Of a stretch of 10,807 nucleotides of DNA, positions 1 to 7,041 are shown in pieces (within the stretch, counting starts at the first letter, position 1; the number at the start of each line of letters is the position of its first letter). Source of the stretch: Bacteroidales bacterium (GTDB lineage Bacteria > Bacteroidota > Bacteroidia > Bacteroidales > UBA932); NCBI GenBank assembly GCA_016303175.1, contig JAEDMF010000051.1, positions 1 to 10,807 of the forward strand, in the 5' to 3' direction. The notes beneath the pieces are model-generated. The model saw only the letters and a list, made by a program, of their open reading frames with translations, searched no databases and had not been told where the DNA came from. Made by a program: the position numbers and the translations under genes.

Positions 1-1
1 C

Positions 2-1474
2 GGAGCGACAGGGCGCAACCACGGTCTGCTCCACAGCGGCGCACGCTATGCTGTGACCGACAAGGAATCGGCCACGGAGTGCATCCGCGAGAATATGATA
101 ATACGCAAAATTGCCGCCGGTTGCGTCGATCCATGCGGAGGTTGGTTCATCACACTGCCGGACGACGACTTGGAATATCAGGACAGGTTCATCAAGTCCT
201 GCCTCGAAGCCGGCATCAAGGCAGAAAAGGTGGACCCTCAGGAAGCTCTCAAAGCCGAACCGTCCATCAATCCCGCCATCATAGGCGCAGTGAAGGTGCC
301 CGATGCGAGCGTGGACCCATTCCTGCTTTCGAGCGCCAACCTTCTGGATGCCAAGTTGCACGGAGCGGAGATACTGACCTACACCACCGTCACATCCATA
401 ATAATGGAAGGCGGCAAGGTCTGCGGCATACGCACTACGGATGTGCGCAGCGGACAGAAGGCCGAGTATAGGGGCGAGGTGATAGTCAATGCGGCCGGGG
501 TATGGTCCCAGACAATAGCCCGTATGGCCGGCGCGGAAATAACAATGTTCCCCGCAAAAGGCTCTCTGCTCATCTTCGGTCATAGAGTGAACCGTATGGT
601 CATCAACCGCTGCCGCAAGCCGGCCAACGCGGATATTCTGGTACCGGGAGGTTCCGTGACAGTGATTGGGACAACATCGGACAGGGTTCCTATAGAAGAA
701 TGTGACGACATGAGGGTCAGCGCTGACGAGGTGAAGGTGCTGCTCGAGGAAGGTTGCCGTCTTGCTCCCGAACTTGCCTCCACCCGCATAATGCGCGCAT
801 ACGCAGGAGTGAGACCTCTGGTTGCGAGCGACAATGACCCTTCGGGTCGAAGCATCAGCCGTGGCATTACCCTGCTGGACCACGACAGCCGCGACGGAAT
901 CGGAAACTTTATCACCATCACGGGCGGAAAATTGACATCCTACAGACTTATGGCCGAGTTGTGCACGGACATGGTATGCAGCAAACTATCCCTCAAGCGA
1001 GAGTGCGCCACTGCTACGACTCCCCTGCCCGGCTCCGAACTACCCAAGTTGGGAGACATCGTCAAAAAGCACTGGACAAAGGCAACGGTGGGTCAAAAGG
1101 CGGCTGCAGGACGTCAAGGCACGCGCGCGGGTTCCATTGACTACAGCAAAATGGCTGACCGCCAGATAATATGCGAGTGTGAACAGGTGACTATGGGTGA
1201 AATCAAGTATGCAGTGCGTGAACTCGGAGTGAAAAACTTGGCCGATCTGCGCCGACGCACCCGAATGAGTATGGGAACCTGCCAGGGCGGCTTCTGCATA
1301 AGGAAGGCGGCGGATGCTCTTGCCAAGGCTTTGGGCATTCCGGAACAGGCCGACAAGCTGGCGCACGAATATATGAATGAAAGGTGGAAGGGTATGCTCC
1401 CCGTGGCTTGGGGAGACACTCTGCGCGAAATGGAAATGATGCAGAAGGTGTACAAGGAAGGACTGAAATTATAA
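2..1474 (+). CDS. glpA: Anaerobic glycerol-3-phosphate dehydrogenase subunit A (5' end outside window)
   Basis: Catalytic FAD subunit of the GlpABC complex, oxidising sn-glycerol-3-phosphate to dihydroxyacetone phosphate. The frame is open from base 2 and begins with GATGRNHGLLHSGARYAVTD, a hallmark GlpA/GlpD segment, so the gene starts upstream; the GTG at 53 is only an internal valine. 490 residues are visible. From memory E. coli GlpA is about 540 residues, so roughly 45-50 N-terminal residues with the FAD dinucleotide motif are missing. Further flavoprotein signatures are VNAAGVWS (codons near 485-510), YAGVRPL (near 810) and ITGGKLTSYRLMAE (near 920-955). A C-terminal BFD-like [2Fe-2S] domain has the pattern CxC plus Cx4C at visible residues 391, 393, 427 and 432. 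It is first in a tight glpABC operon. Family assignment is very secure. Confidence 0.97.
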   Translation, partial: GATGRNHGLLHSGARYAVTDKESATECIRENMIIRKIAAGCVDPCGGWFITLPDDDLEYQDRFIKSCLEAGIKAEKVDPQEALKAEPSINPAIIGAVKVPDASVDPFLLSSANLLDAKLHGAEILTYTTVTSIIMEGGKVCGIRTTDVRSGQKAEYRGEVIVNAAGVWSQTIARMAGAEITMFPAKGSLLIFGHRVNRMVINRCRKPANADILVPGGSVTVIGTTSDRVPIEECDDMRVSADEVKVLLEEGCRLAPELASTRIMRAYAGVRPLVASDNDPSGRSISRGITLLDHDSRDGIGNFITITGGKLTSYRLMAELCTDMVCSKLSLKRECATATTPLPGSELPKLGDIVKKHWTKATVGQKAAAGRQGTRAGSIDYSKMADRQIICECEQVTMGEIKYAVRELGVKNLADLRRRTRMSMGTCQGGFCIRKAADALAKALGIPEQADKLAHEYMNERWKGMLPVAWGDTLREMEMMQKVYKEGLKL

Positions 1475-1503
1475 CCCACCCGTACCGGAAATAATTTGAC
1501 AGA

Positions 1504-2010
1504 ATGAAATTCGAAACTATAATAATAGGTGCAGGACGCAGCGGGATGGCAAAAGCCCTTCAGCTCCAGAAAGCAGGCAAAAATTGCGCAGTGTTCAGCA
1601 AGGGCCGCTCGCTATACGGCTATAATGGCGAAGAATTCCGCGAAATGGGAGGAACAGTGTTTATGGGCGACGGGGTGGTGCGAGCCACAATTGAAAACGG
1701 CCTGGTCAAGGCAATTTACTCAGAAAACTTCGGTTCCATTCCTCTGGAGGCCGACAATTATTTTCTGGCCACCGGAAAATTCTTCGCCGGGGGGCTACGC
1801 GCAGATATGGAACACATATATGAACCCATCTTTGGTCTGGACGTAGAATATCTGAAAAACAGAGAGGAGTGGTTTAACAGGGACTTTGCCGCCCACCAGC
1901 CTTTTCTGGACTTCGGCGTGAAAACCGATGCTGAAGGCCACGCAATCAAGGACGGTCAAAGCATCAAAAACCTTTATCCAATTGGTGAAATCCTTTCAAA
2001 CATAAAGTAA
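1504..2010 (+). CDS. glpB: Very short GlpB-like subunit of anaerobic glycerol-3-phosphate dehydrogenase
   Basis: In GlpABC the B subunit is a flavoprotein-like protein relaying electrons between GlpA and GlpC. This product has only 168 residues, against about 420 in E. coli (from memory). Residues 1-34 match the GlpB N-terminus, with a Rossmann motif GAGRSG at 9-14 followed by LQLQKAGKNCAVFSKG. The protein then resembles the GlpB C-terminal half: GGTVFMGDGV, ATGKFFAGGL, EPIFGLDV, then DFAAHQPFLDFGV and NLYPIGEILS. About 220 central residues and the extreme C-terminal glycine/cysteine-rich FAD segment have no counterpart. There is no internal stop or frame change, and the gene sits in operon position 29 bp after glpA and 13 bp before glpC, so it looks like a genuinely compact form and not simple decay. 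Whether it still binds FAD is unknown. Confidence 0.85.
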   Translation: MKFETIIIGAGRSGMAKALQLQKAGKNCAVFSKGRSLYGYNGEEFREMGGTVFMGDGVVRATIENGLVKAIYSENFGSIPLEADNYFLATGKFFAGGLRADMEHIYEPIFGLDVEYLKNREEWFNRDFAAHQPFLDFGVKTDAEGHAIKDGQSIKNLYPIGEILSNIK

Positions 2011-2023
2011 CTTAGGAAGTAAA

Positions 2024-3289
2024 ATGCAGGAGAAGAATATCAGCATAAACAACCTCGAACAGTGCCAGAAGTGCTCCATCTGCACTCATGTCTGCCCGGT
2101 TATGGCTATCAATCCCGTGTATAGGGGGCCTAAACAGAGCGGTCCGGATGGGGAGCGCTACCGCATTAAAAACAACATCTTCTTCGATGATACGCTCAAA
2201 TACTGCATGAACTGCAAACGTTGCGAGGTAGTTTGCCCTTCGGGGGTACGGATTGCTGATATCATACAGTCGGCAAAAAGCAACTACGGTCACATCCGGC
2301 CCAAACTCCGCGACCGCATCCTTGCCAGCACCGACTTTATGGGCAGCCTTGCCCACCCCTTTGCGCCCGTGGTCAATTGGGGCCTGTCCCTCACGCCCGT
2401 CAAAAAAATACTCGACGCCACCGTTGGAGTAGCCGCCCAGCGCAGCCTCCCCAAGTACTCCGCCACCACCTTCGAGACCTGGTTCCGCCGCTATATGGCC
2501 GCAGAACAGCAGCAATATTCCCGTCACATAGCCTACTACCACGGCTGCTACGCCAACTACAACTATCCCCAACTGGGCAAAGATTTCGTCCATGTAATGA
2601 ACGCTCTCGGCTACGGAGTTGACCTGATTGAAGGTGAAAGATGCTGCGGCGTGGCCAAAATCACAAACGGAATGATGGACAGCGCCACAAAAGATGCAAA
2701 GCACAATCTTGAACTGTTCAGAAAAGAAATCGGGCTCGGAAAGGAAATAATCACAGTATCGACCTCCTGCACACTCACCCTGCGGGACGAGTACAGCCAC
2801 ATCCTGGGCCTGGACAACAGCGATGTCCGCGAGCACATCTCACTTGCGGAAAAATTCATCTGGGAAGCCATTGGCGAAGGCAGAGTAAAACTCGCCTGGC
2901 GAAAGGACTTCAAGGCCAAAGCGGCTTACCACTGTCCCTGCCACCAAGAAAAACTCGGCTGGGGCTTCTTCAGCATGGAGTTGCTGAAAATGATACCGGG
3001 AATGGAACTTGTCGAACTGGAGAGCGCCTGCTGCGGAATTGCGGGCACCTACGGCTTCAAGAAAGAAAATTACATTTACTCACAGGCCATAGGCCGCGCC
3101 CTGTTCGAGAACATAGCAGCCGTTGACCCCGACTTTGTCGCCTGCGAATGCGAGACTTGCAAATGGCAGATTGAAATGTCCACCGGCTACCCGGTCAAGA
3201 ATCCCGTCAGCATACTGGCGGAAGCTCTGGATCTCGAAGAGACCGCAAGGCTTAACCGCGAAGTCAACAACACACCTGCCCAAGCATAA
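2024..3289 (+). CDS. glpC: Anaerobic glycerol-3-phosphate dehydrogenase subunit C (iron-sulfur, CCG domains)
   Basis: GlpC is the iron-sulfur subunit that anchors GlpAB to the membrane and hands electrons to quinone. The 421-residue product has two ferredoxin-type 4Fe-4S motifs, at C14/C17/C20/C24 (ending CP) and C61/C64/C67/C71 (ending CPSG). Two CCG (heterodisulfide-reductase-type) domains follow: one with HGC at 175 and CCG at 207-208, the other with CPCH at 304-306 and CCG at 336-337. A late cysteine cluster lies at 374, 376 and 379. There is no obvious transmembrane helix, as usual for the family. The ATG at 2024 follows a weak AGGAAGT purine stretch. The last 26 bases overlap the 3' end of rimO on the opposite strand. 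Confidence 0.96.
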   Translation: MQEKNISINNLEQCQKCSICTHVCPVMAINPVYRGPKQSGPDGERYRIKNNIFFDDTLKYCMNCKRCEVVCPSGVRIADIIQSAKSNYGHIRPKLRDRILASTDFMGSLAHPFAPVVNWGLSLTPVKKILDATVGVAAQRSLPKYSATTFETWFRRYMAAEQQQYSRHIAYYHGCYANYNYPQLGKDFVHVMNALGYGVDLIEGERCCGVAKITNGMMDSATKDAKHNLELFRKEIGLGKEIITVSTSCTLTLRDEYSHILGLDNSDVREHISLAEKFIWEAIGEGRVKLAWRKDFKAKAAYHCPCHQEKLGWGFFSMELLKMIPGMELVELESACCGIAGTYGFKKENYIYSQAIGRALFENIAAVDPDFVACECETCKWQIEMSTGYPVKNPVSILAEALDLEETARLNREVNNTPAQA

Positions 3290-4580
3290 CGCCGATGAGG
3301 TCATAGGAATCCGCGCCGGTGATTCTCACATTGATGAAACTGCCCACAAGCTCCTCCGGGCACCCTCCGTTCGAGGCAGGTTCATACTTGACGAGGACCT
3401 CTCCGTCCACATCAGGCGAATCGGCTTCACTGCGGCAGACAAGCACTCCATCACTGAAAGCATCCACAATGACTCTCATTGTCTTACCAACCTTTTCTCT
3501 ATTGATTTCCGACGATATTTCTTCCTGCAAAGCCATAAGGGTATCCAAACGCTGCTGCTTCACCTCCTGAGGAATATCATCCGGATAATGCTTTGCGGAG
3601 TAGGTGTTTTCCTCCTCGCTGTAAGTGAATGCCCCCAACTTCTCGAAGCGGGCCCAGCGCACAAATTCCAGAAGATTCTCGAATTCCTCCTCCGTTTCAC
3701 CGGGGTGTCCAACTATCAAAGTAGTACGCAAAGCCACTCCGGGCACCACCTCACGCATTTTCTCCACAAGAGCGCGTGTGCCCTTTTCGTCTATGCCCCT
3801 GCGCATCATCTTTAGCAGTTTAGTAGAACTGTGCTGGAGCGGGATGTCCATATACTTGCAGATCTTGGGATTGGAAGCCATTTCATCCAGCACATCCTCA
3901 GGGAATGAGGTAGGGAACGAATAATGGAGCCTTATCCACTCTATGCCCTCTATGCGGGACAATTCCCGGAGCAGCTGGGCAAGAGAGCGCTTTCCATAAA
4001 GATCCAAACCATAATAAGTTATGTCCTGGGCAATGACCAACAATTCCTTTACTCCATTTGCGGCAAGCAGGCGGGCCTCCCCAACGAGTTTCTCCATAGG
4101 AACACTGCGATGGCGCCCCCTGATCATAGGAATGGCACAATAGGAGCAATGGCGGTTACAACCTTCGGAAATCTTAAGGTAGGCATAGTGCGAAGGGCCG
4201 GAAGACAGTCGATTCTCCTGGGTAAACTGCGCACTTGAACCAAGATAATCGAGCAATGGAGCAAAGTCCCTCGCCCCGAACCAAGCATCAACTTCTGGGA
4301 TAAGACCCGGCATTTCCTTGGAATACCGCTGACCGAGGCAGCCCATTACGACCACCTTACCATACTTTCCCTCATCTTTCAAAGCCACTGCTTCAAGTAT
4401 GGCATCGATGGACTCCTGCTTGGCGTCAGCAATGAAACTGCAGGTGTTAATAAGGAAAACATCCGCAGGGGCCCTCTGAACAATGTCATAGGAAGAAGAA
4501 AGCGCGGCAAGTATATGCTCGGAATCTACAGTATTCTTGCTGCATCCGAGGGTCTGGAGCAAAAGTGTGGGTCTAGGCAT
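3264..4580 (-). CDS. rimO: Ribosomal protein S12 (Asp) methylthiotransferase RimO
   Basis: RimO is a radical-SAM enzyme that adds a methylthio group to a conserved aspartate of ribosomal protein S12, in the cytoplasm. With the ATG at 4580 the product has 438 residues, the usual size. The N-terminal UPF0004 domain supplies three cysteines for the first 4Fe-4S cluster, at C13 (LGCSKNTVDSE), C47 (INTCSFI) and C81 (VMGCLG). The radical-SAM motif CNRHCSYC gives C141, C145 and C148 and is followed by AIPMIRGRHRS. A TRAM-like domain fills the last 65 or so residues. GCSKN and the S12-type motifs favour RimO over MiaB. The frame extends upstream to 4628, but that would overlap the DUF5606 gene; the ATG at 4580 lies one base past its stop and directly precedes the conserved domain. 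It is last in the nusB operon. Confidence 0.96.
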   Translation of the reverse strand: MPRPTLLLQTLGCSKNTVDSEHILAALSSSYDIVQRAPADVFLINTCSFIADAKQESIDAILEAVALKDEGKYGKVVVMGCLGQRYSKEMPGLIPEVDAWFGARDFAPLLDYLGSSAQFTQENRLSSGPSHYAYLKISEGCNRHCSYCAIPMIRGRHRSVPMEKLVGEARLLAANGVKELLVIAQDITYYGLDLYGKRSLAQLLRELSRIEGIEWIRLHYSFPTSFPEDVLDEMASNPKICKYMDIPLQHSSTKLLKMMRRGIDEKGTRALVEKMREVVPGVALRTTLIVGHPGETEEEFENLLEFVRWARFEKLGAFTYSEEENTYSAKHYPDDIPQEVKQQRLDTLMALQEEISSEINREKVGKTMRVIVDAFSDGVLVCRSEADSPDVDGEVLVKYEPASNGGCPEELVGSFINVRITGADSYDLIGVMLGQVCC

Positions 4581-4581
4581 A

Positions 4582-5025
4582 CTATTCTGTACGGGCATCC
4601 TTAGAGTCCTGTCCGTCCTCCGGATCAAGAAAATCCAACGATGTGCAGGCCTTGAGTTCGTTGTACCAGGTCACAACCTTCTTCATATGAGAGAGATAGA
4701 ACCTGTCCCTGTCGTAATCGGGAACAGCCTTCTCAAAGAGGCCCCGTATTGCCGCCTCGCTGTCCTTGGCAGAAGGAGCTTCAGCCTCGCCAAGAGTCTT
4801 CTTGAGGGCCTCGAACACCTCCCGGAGTTTGAGTTCACCCTCTTCTGTATAAATGGAAATATCCTCCAGAGTGGTAATTTTACCATTTGCAGGGAAGTTC
4901 ACCCTATTGCCCTTGGAGAGGCTTTCGCCTATTGCGCCTGTGCGGCTTTGGGCAATATATCTGTAAAGACCGGGATAGCCGGACACTGCAAGAATTTTAG
5001 TAAGATCAAGCTTTTCCGTTGTCAT
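4582..5025 (-). CDS. DUF5606 domain protein of unknown function
   Basis: This 147-residue cytoplasmic-looking protein has no signal peptide or membrane segment. The N-terminal half contains LDLTKILAVSGYPGLYRYIA, followed by the motif pattern TLEDISIYTEEGELKLREVF (about residues 52-71). The C-terminal part has DRDRFYLSHMKKVVTWYNEL. I recognise this as the DUF5606 family that follows coaE in many Bacteroidota; its biochemical role is not known. The ATG at 5025 overlaps the end of coaE by 20 bases. A TTG two codons upstream (5031) is possible but less likely. The stop lies one base before the rimO start, so translational coupling with both neighbours is likely. The acidic tail (residues 135-147) is low complexity. 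Confidence 0.88.
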   Translation of the reverse strand: MTTEKLDLTKILAVSGYPGLYRYIAQSRTGAIGESLSKGNRVNFPANGKITTLEDISIYTEEGELKLREVFEALKKTLGEAEAPSAKDSEAAIRGLFEKAVPDYDRDRFYLSHMKKVVTWYNELKACTSLDFLDPEDGQDSKDARTE

Positions 5026-5557
5026 AATCAATGTGTTTTAAAAATTCATCTATTTGTTTTTCAAGACCTTGAAGGTCTGAATCATTATTTATCCTATGAG
5101 TGATACGCCTGTCAGCACTGCAATCTCCCTGAAGGACCATACGCTCCCTTATGGAAGCCTCCGTGATGTTTCCCCGTCCGACAGCCCTTGCAAGCCTCAA
5201 CTCGGGCGGAGCATCAACATACAGAACATAGTCACCAAAGCCATTGAAAAAAGGTTTGGACAATATGGTAGCGCTTTCCATTCCCACGAAGGGACCTCTC
5301 TGCTCCCTGGCCCAACTGCGAAAATCCTCCAGAAGCACCGGGAAAAGGGCCTGCTCCAAGTTTGCCAAAGCCTGTGCATCGCTGAAAATGTCATCCTTCA
5401 GCAACGCGCGCAGTTCCGGGTGAGATGCATATAAGGCCTTTGCCCTCGAGTCACAATCATATACACTGATGCCCCTCTCTTCCAGCATCCTGCTGACCAC
5501 GCTCTTGCCACTTCCGATGCCTCCGGTAATGACTATAACCCTGCTTTTCGCTCCCAT
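5006..5557 (-). CDS. coaE: Dephospho-CoA kinase
   Basis: CoaE phosphorylates the 3'-hydroxyl of dephospho-CoA with ATP, the final step of coenzyme A synthesis, in the cytosol. The product has 183 residues from the ATG at 5557. It shows a P-loop GGIGSGKS at 12-19, the substrate-site motif VYDCDSRAK at 32-40, and VLYVDAPPELRLARAVGRG in the middle, the position of the lid and arginine residues of the family. The C-terminal ADRRITHRINNDSDLQGL corresponds to the family's ADxxIxNxGxL segment. The frame could extend to a GTG at 5587, but that would overlap ybbR. The ATG choice leaves a 16-base gap and starts just before the P-loop strand. It overlaps the DUF5606 gene downstream by 20 bases. Confidence 0.93.
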   Translation of the reverse strand: MGAKSRVIVITGGIGSGKSVVSRMLEERGISVYDCDSRAKALYASHPELRALLKDDIFSDAQALANLEQALFPVLLEDFRSWAREQRGPFVGMESATILSKPFFNGFGDYVLYVDAPPELRLARAVGRGNITEASIRERMVLQGDCSADRRITHRINNDSDLQGLEKQIDEFLKHIDYDNGKA

Positions 5558-5573
5558 ACAAGTTAAGAGTAAG

Positions 5574-6524
5574 TTATAACACAACACATTCGAAAACCCA
5601 AGGTGTCAGGGAAAAGTCGAGCACGGACGAGGATAGCCCTTCCACCCTTGCAGTGCAGCGCCCGCTAAGGCTGGATACAAAATCATTGTAATCCACAACT
5701 ATCCTTGCCATATCCAAATCCTCCGCCCCCGGGAAAACGCACCTGCATTCCAGTTCCGCCTCATAGGGCAGCACCTGCACCCTCACCCCGGGAGGCACGT
5801 TGACAAGAGTTACCGGCAAAGTCACAACAGCGGACACATAGCGGGTCACAGCCAAGGAATATTCCACTTTGTCGGCAGAAAACCTCACGCCCTTGAGAGG
5901 CTCTATTCGGGCCTCCCCATAAACTTCACCATTCAGTCCACTCAGTTCGATGAACTCGGTCGCGACGGTCTCTACACAGTCAACGGCATCTTTGTTGCCG
6001 TAAATGAGTATGGAATCAGGCACTATCTTCAAATCGGAAGACGCCATATATTGCGGCTTGAAGTCCAAACGGGCATTCGCACGCACCGGCACCTTCTTAT
6101 AATTCATCTGCTTGAAACGGAAAAAGAGAGTATCCGTCACGAAATACTCCAATTTGGCGTCGTCCCCGAATATATCGTGGAAATAGGGCACCAAATCCTC
6201 CTGGCTCATATAATGAAATTCCCCCTTACTCTTATGGAGATTGACAGGTTTCACCCTAAGTTTGCGGGGGTGATTGCCCCTGACGCTCTGGTGCTTGACG
6301 ATATCAAAGCCCGTCATCTCACAACGAGCTGCAACGTAGGCGGAATTTTCACTCTCCCCGGCATAGCCGTCCAGTTCGCTGGAAACGGCCACAGGGCATT
6401 TCACAAGATAGGAATATCGGAGCGAGAGATTATGGATGAGCCATACCAGAAAAGCCAGCAGAACGGAAATACCCATTGCAAGGTAATCCCGTCCTGTAAA
6501 TCTGGTACTGAACTTTCTGGCCAT
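5574..6524 (-). CDS. YbbR-domain (CdaR-like) membrane-anchored protein
   Basis: The 316-residue product has a short basic N-terminus, one predicted transmembrane helix at about residues 13-31 (YLAMGISVLLAFLVWLIHN), and a long, beta-rich extracytoplasmic region. That layout and the position between yajC and coaE match the YbbR-domain proteins of Bacteroidota. In Firmicutes the YbbR protein CdaR regulates the diadenylate cyclase CdaA, but no cdaA is visible here and the Bacteroidota role is unclear. Repeats of the YbbR type are suggested by VPVRANARLDFKPQY and by VTLPVTLVNVPPGVRVQVLP. The ATG at 6524 is preferred to the in-frame TTG at 6536. The 109 bases upstream, after yajC, contain a long inverted repeat. 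Confidence 0.85.
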   Translation of the reverse strand: MARKFSTRFTGRDYLAMGISVLLAFLVWLIHNLSLRYSYLVKCPVAVSSELDGYAGESENSAYVAARCEMTGFDIVKHQSVRGNHPRKLRVKPVNLHKSKGEFHYMSQEDLVPYFHDIFGDDAKLEYFVTDTLFFRFKQMNYKKVPVRANARLDFKPQYMASSDLKIVPDSILIYGNKDAVDCVETVATEFIELSGLNGEVYGEARIEPLKGVRFSADKVEYSLAVTRYVSAVVTLPVTLVNVPPGVRVQVLPYEAELECRCVFPGAEDLDMARIVVDYNDFVSSLSGRCTARVEGLSSSVLDFSLTPWVFECVVL

Positions 6525-6543
6525 CCCTAAGAACAACTCAAGC

Positions 6544-6594
6544 TTCGCAAGTTGCCAAGTTATTGATATTTTGAAACTTGAGCAGACTTGCGAA
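6544..6594 (-). terminator. Two-tier inverted repeat between yajC and ybbR
   Basis: Outer arms TTCGCAAGT (6544-6552) and ACTTGCGAA (6586-6594) are perfectly complementary. Inner arms CAAGTT (6556-6561) and AACTTG (6575-6580) continue the stem after a small internal bulge, with a 13-base loop. It would form a stem-loop in the operon transcript. It lacks a strong GC core and a clean T-tract on the minus strand, so it may be a partial terminator, an RNA-stability or processing site, or have no function. CTCAAG at 6537-6542 could pair alternatively with CTTGAG at 6577-6582. Confidence 0.4.
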
Positions 6595-6633
6595 ACTCAG
6601 AAAAGAACAATAATCTCCGGCCTCCGCCACAAC

Positions 6634-7038
6634 CTACTCCTTTGAGGCTTCCTCCTTGGGAGTGTCCACTTCAGCCTCGGCAGACTTCTTCTCCTCCTTG
6701 GCAGACTTCTTCTGCTCCTTGGCGGGTTCCGCGGGGTTGGCGCTGCGAGCAATGGCGTCCTTAGTCATCTTGAGTTTTACGTCCTTGGCAACCTCGACCA
6801 CCACGATATCCTCGCGAACCTCAGCCACAGTACCGAATACACCGCTGACAGTCACAACTTTGTCGCCCTTTTTGAGCGATGAACGGAAATTCTGGAGCTC
6901 CTTCTGCTGCTTGCGCTGGGGACGTATCATAAAGAACCACATGATTGCAAAGATTGCAATCATCATAACCCACATTGACCAGCTGCTGCCCGCAGCCTGA
7001 GGAGCGGCTGCACCTGCAGCCTGAAGAATTGTCATCAT
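6634..7038 (-). CDS. yajC: Sec translocon accessory subunit YajC
   Basis: YajC is a small inner-membrane protein that associates with SecDF and the SecYEG translocon. This 134-residue product has one transmembrane helix at about residues 20-38, followed immediately by the family signature IRPQRKQQKELQNF. A small cytoplasmic beta domain follows (KKGDKVVTVSGVFGTV, then EVAKDVKLKMTKDAI). The last 35 or so residues form a lysine/glutamate/alanine-rich tail with a heptad duplicated in tandem (KEQKKSA, KEEKKSA), a length extension beyond the core fold. Two adjacent ATGs (7038 and 7035) could serve as start. It begins 3 bases after the nusB stop, consistent with coupling. Confidence 0.96.
   Translation of the reverse strand: MMTILQAAGAAAPQAAGSSWSMWVMMIAIFAIMWFFMIRPQRKQQKELQNFRSSLKKGDKVVTVSGVFGTVAEVREDIVVVEVAKDVKLKMTKDAIARSANPAEPAKEQKKSAKEEKKSAEAEVDTPKEEASKE
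6679..6720 (-). repeat. Two-copy 21-bp tandem repeat in the yajC tail
   Basis: Two adjacent 21-base units (6679-6699 and 6700-6720) differ at one position only, C versus G. Read on the minus strand they encode the heptads KEQKKSA and KEEKKSA in the charged C-terminal tail of YajC. The near identity at DNA level indicates recent slippage or duplication, and length variation between strains is likely. Confidence 0.8.
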
Positions 7039-7041
7039 TTT

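Noticed and set aside
53..55. GTG at 53 as the start of GlpA
   Set aside because: The frame is open to base 2, and the residues before it (GATGRNHGLLHSG) are conserved GlpA sequence, so the gene begins outside the window.
2012..2836. 274-residue open frame antisense to glpC
   Set aside because: It has no recognisable family features, and the opposite strand encodes an unmistakable GlpC; it is a shadow of GC-biased codons.
3123..3815. 230-residue open frame antisense to rimO and glpC ends
   Set aside because: It lies opposite conserved RimO coding sequence, with no domain or start signal of its own.
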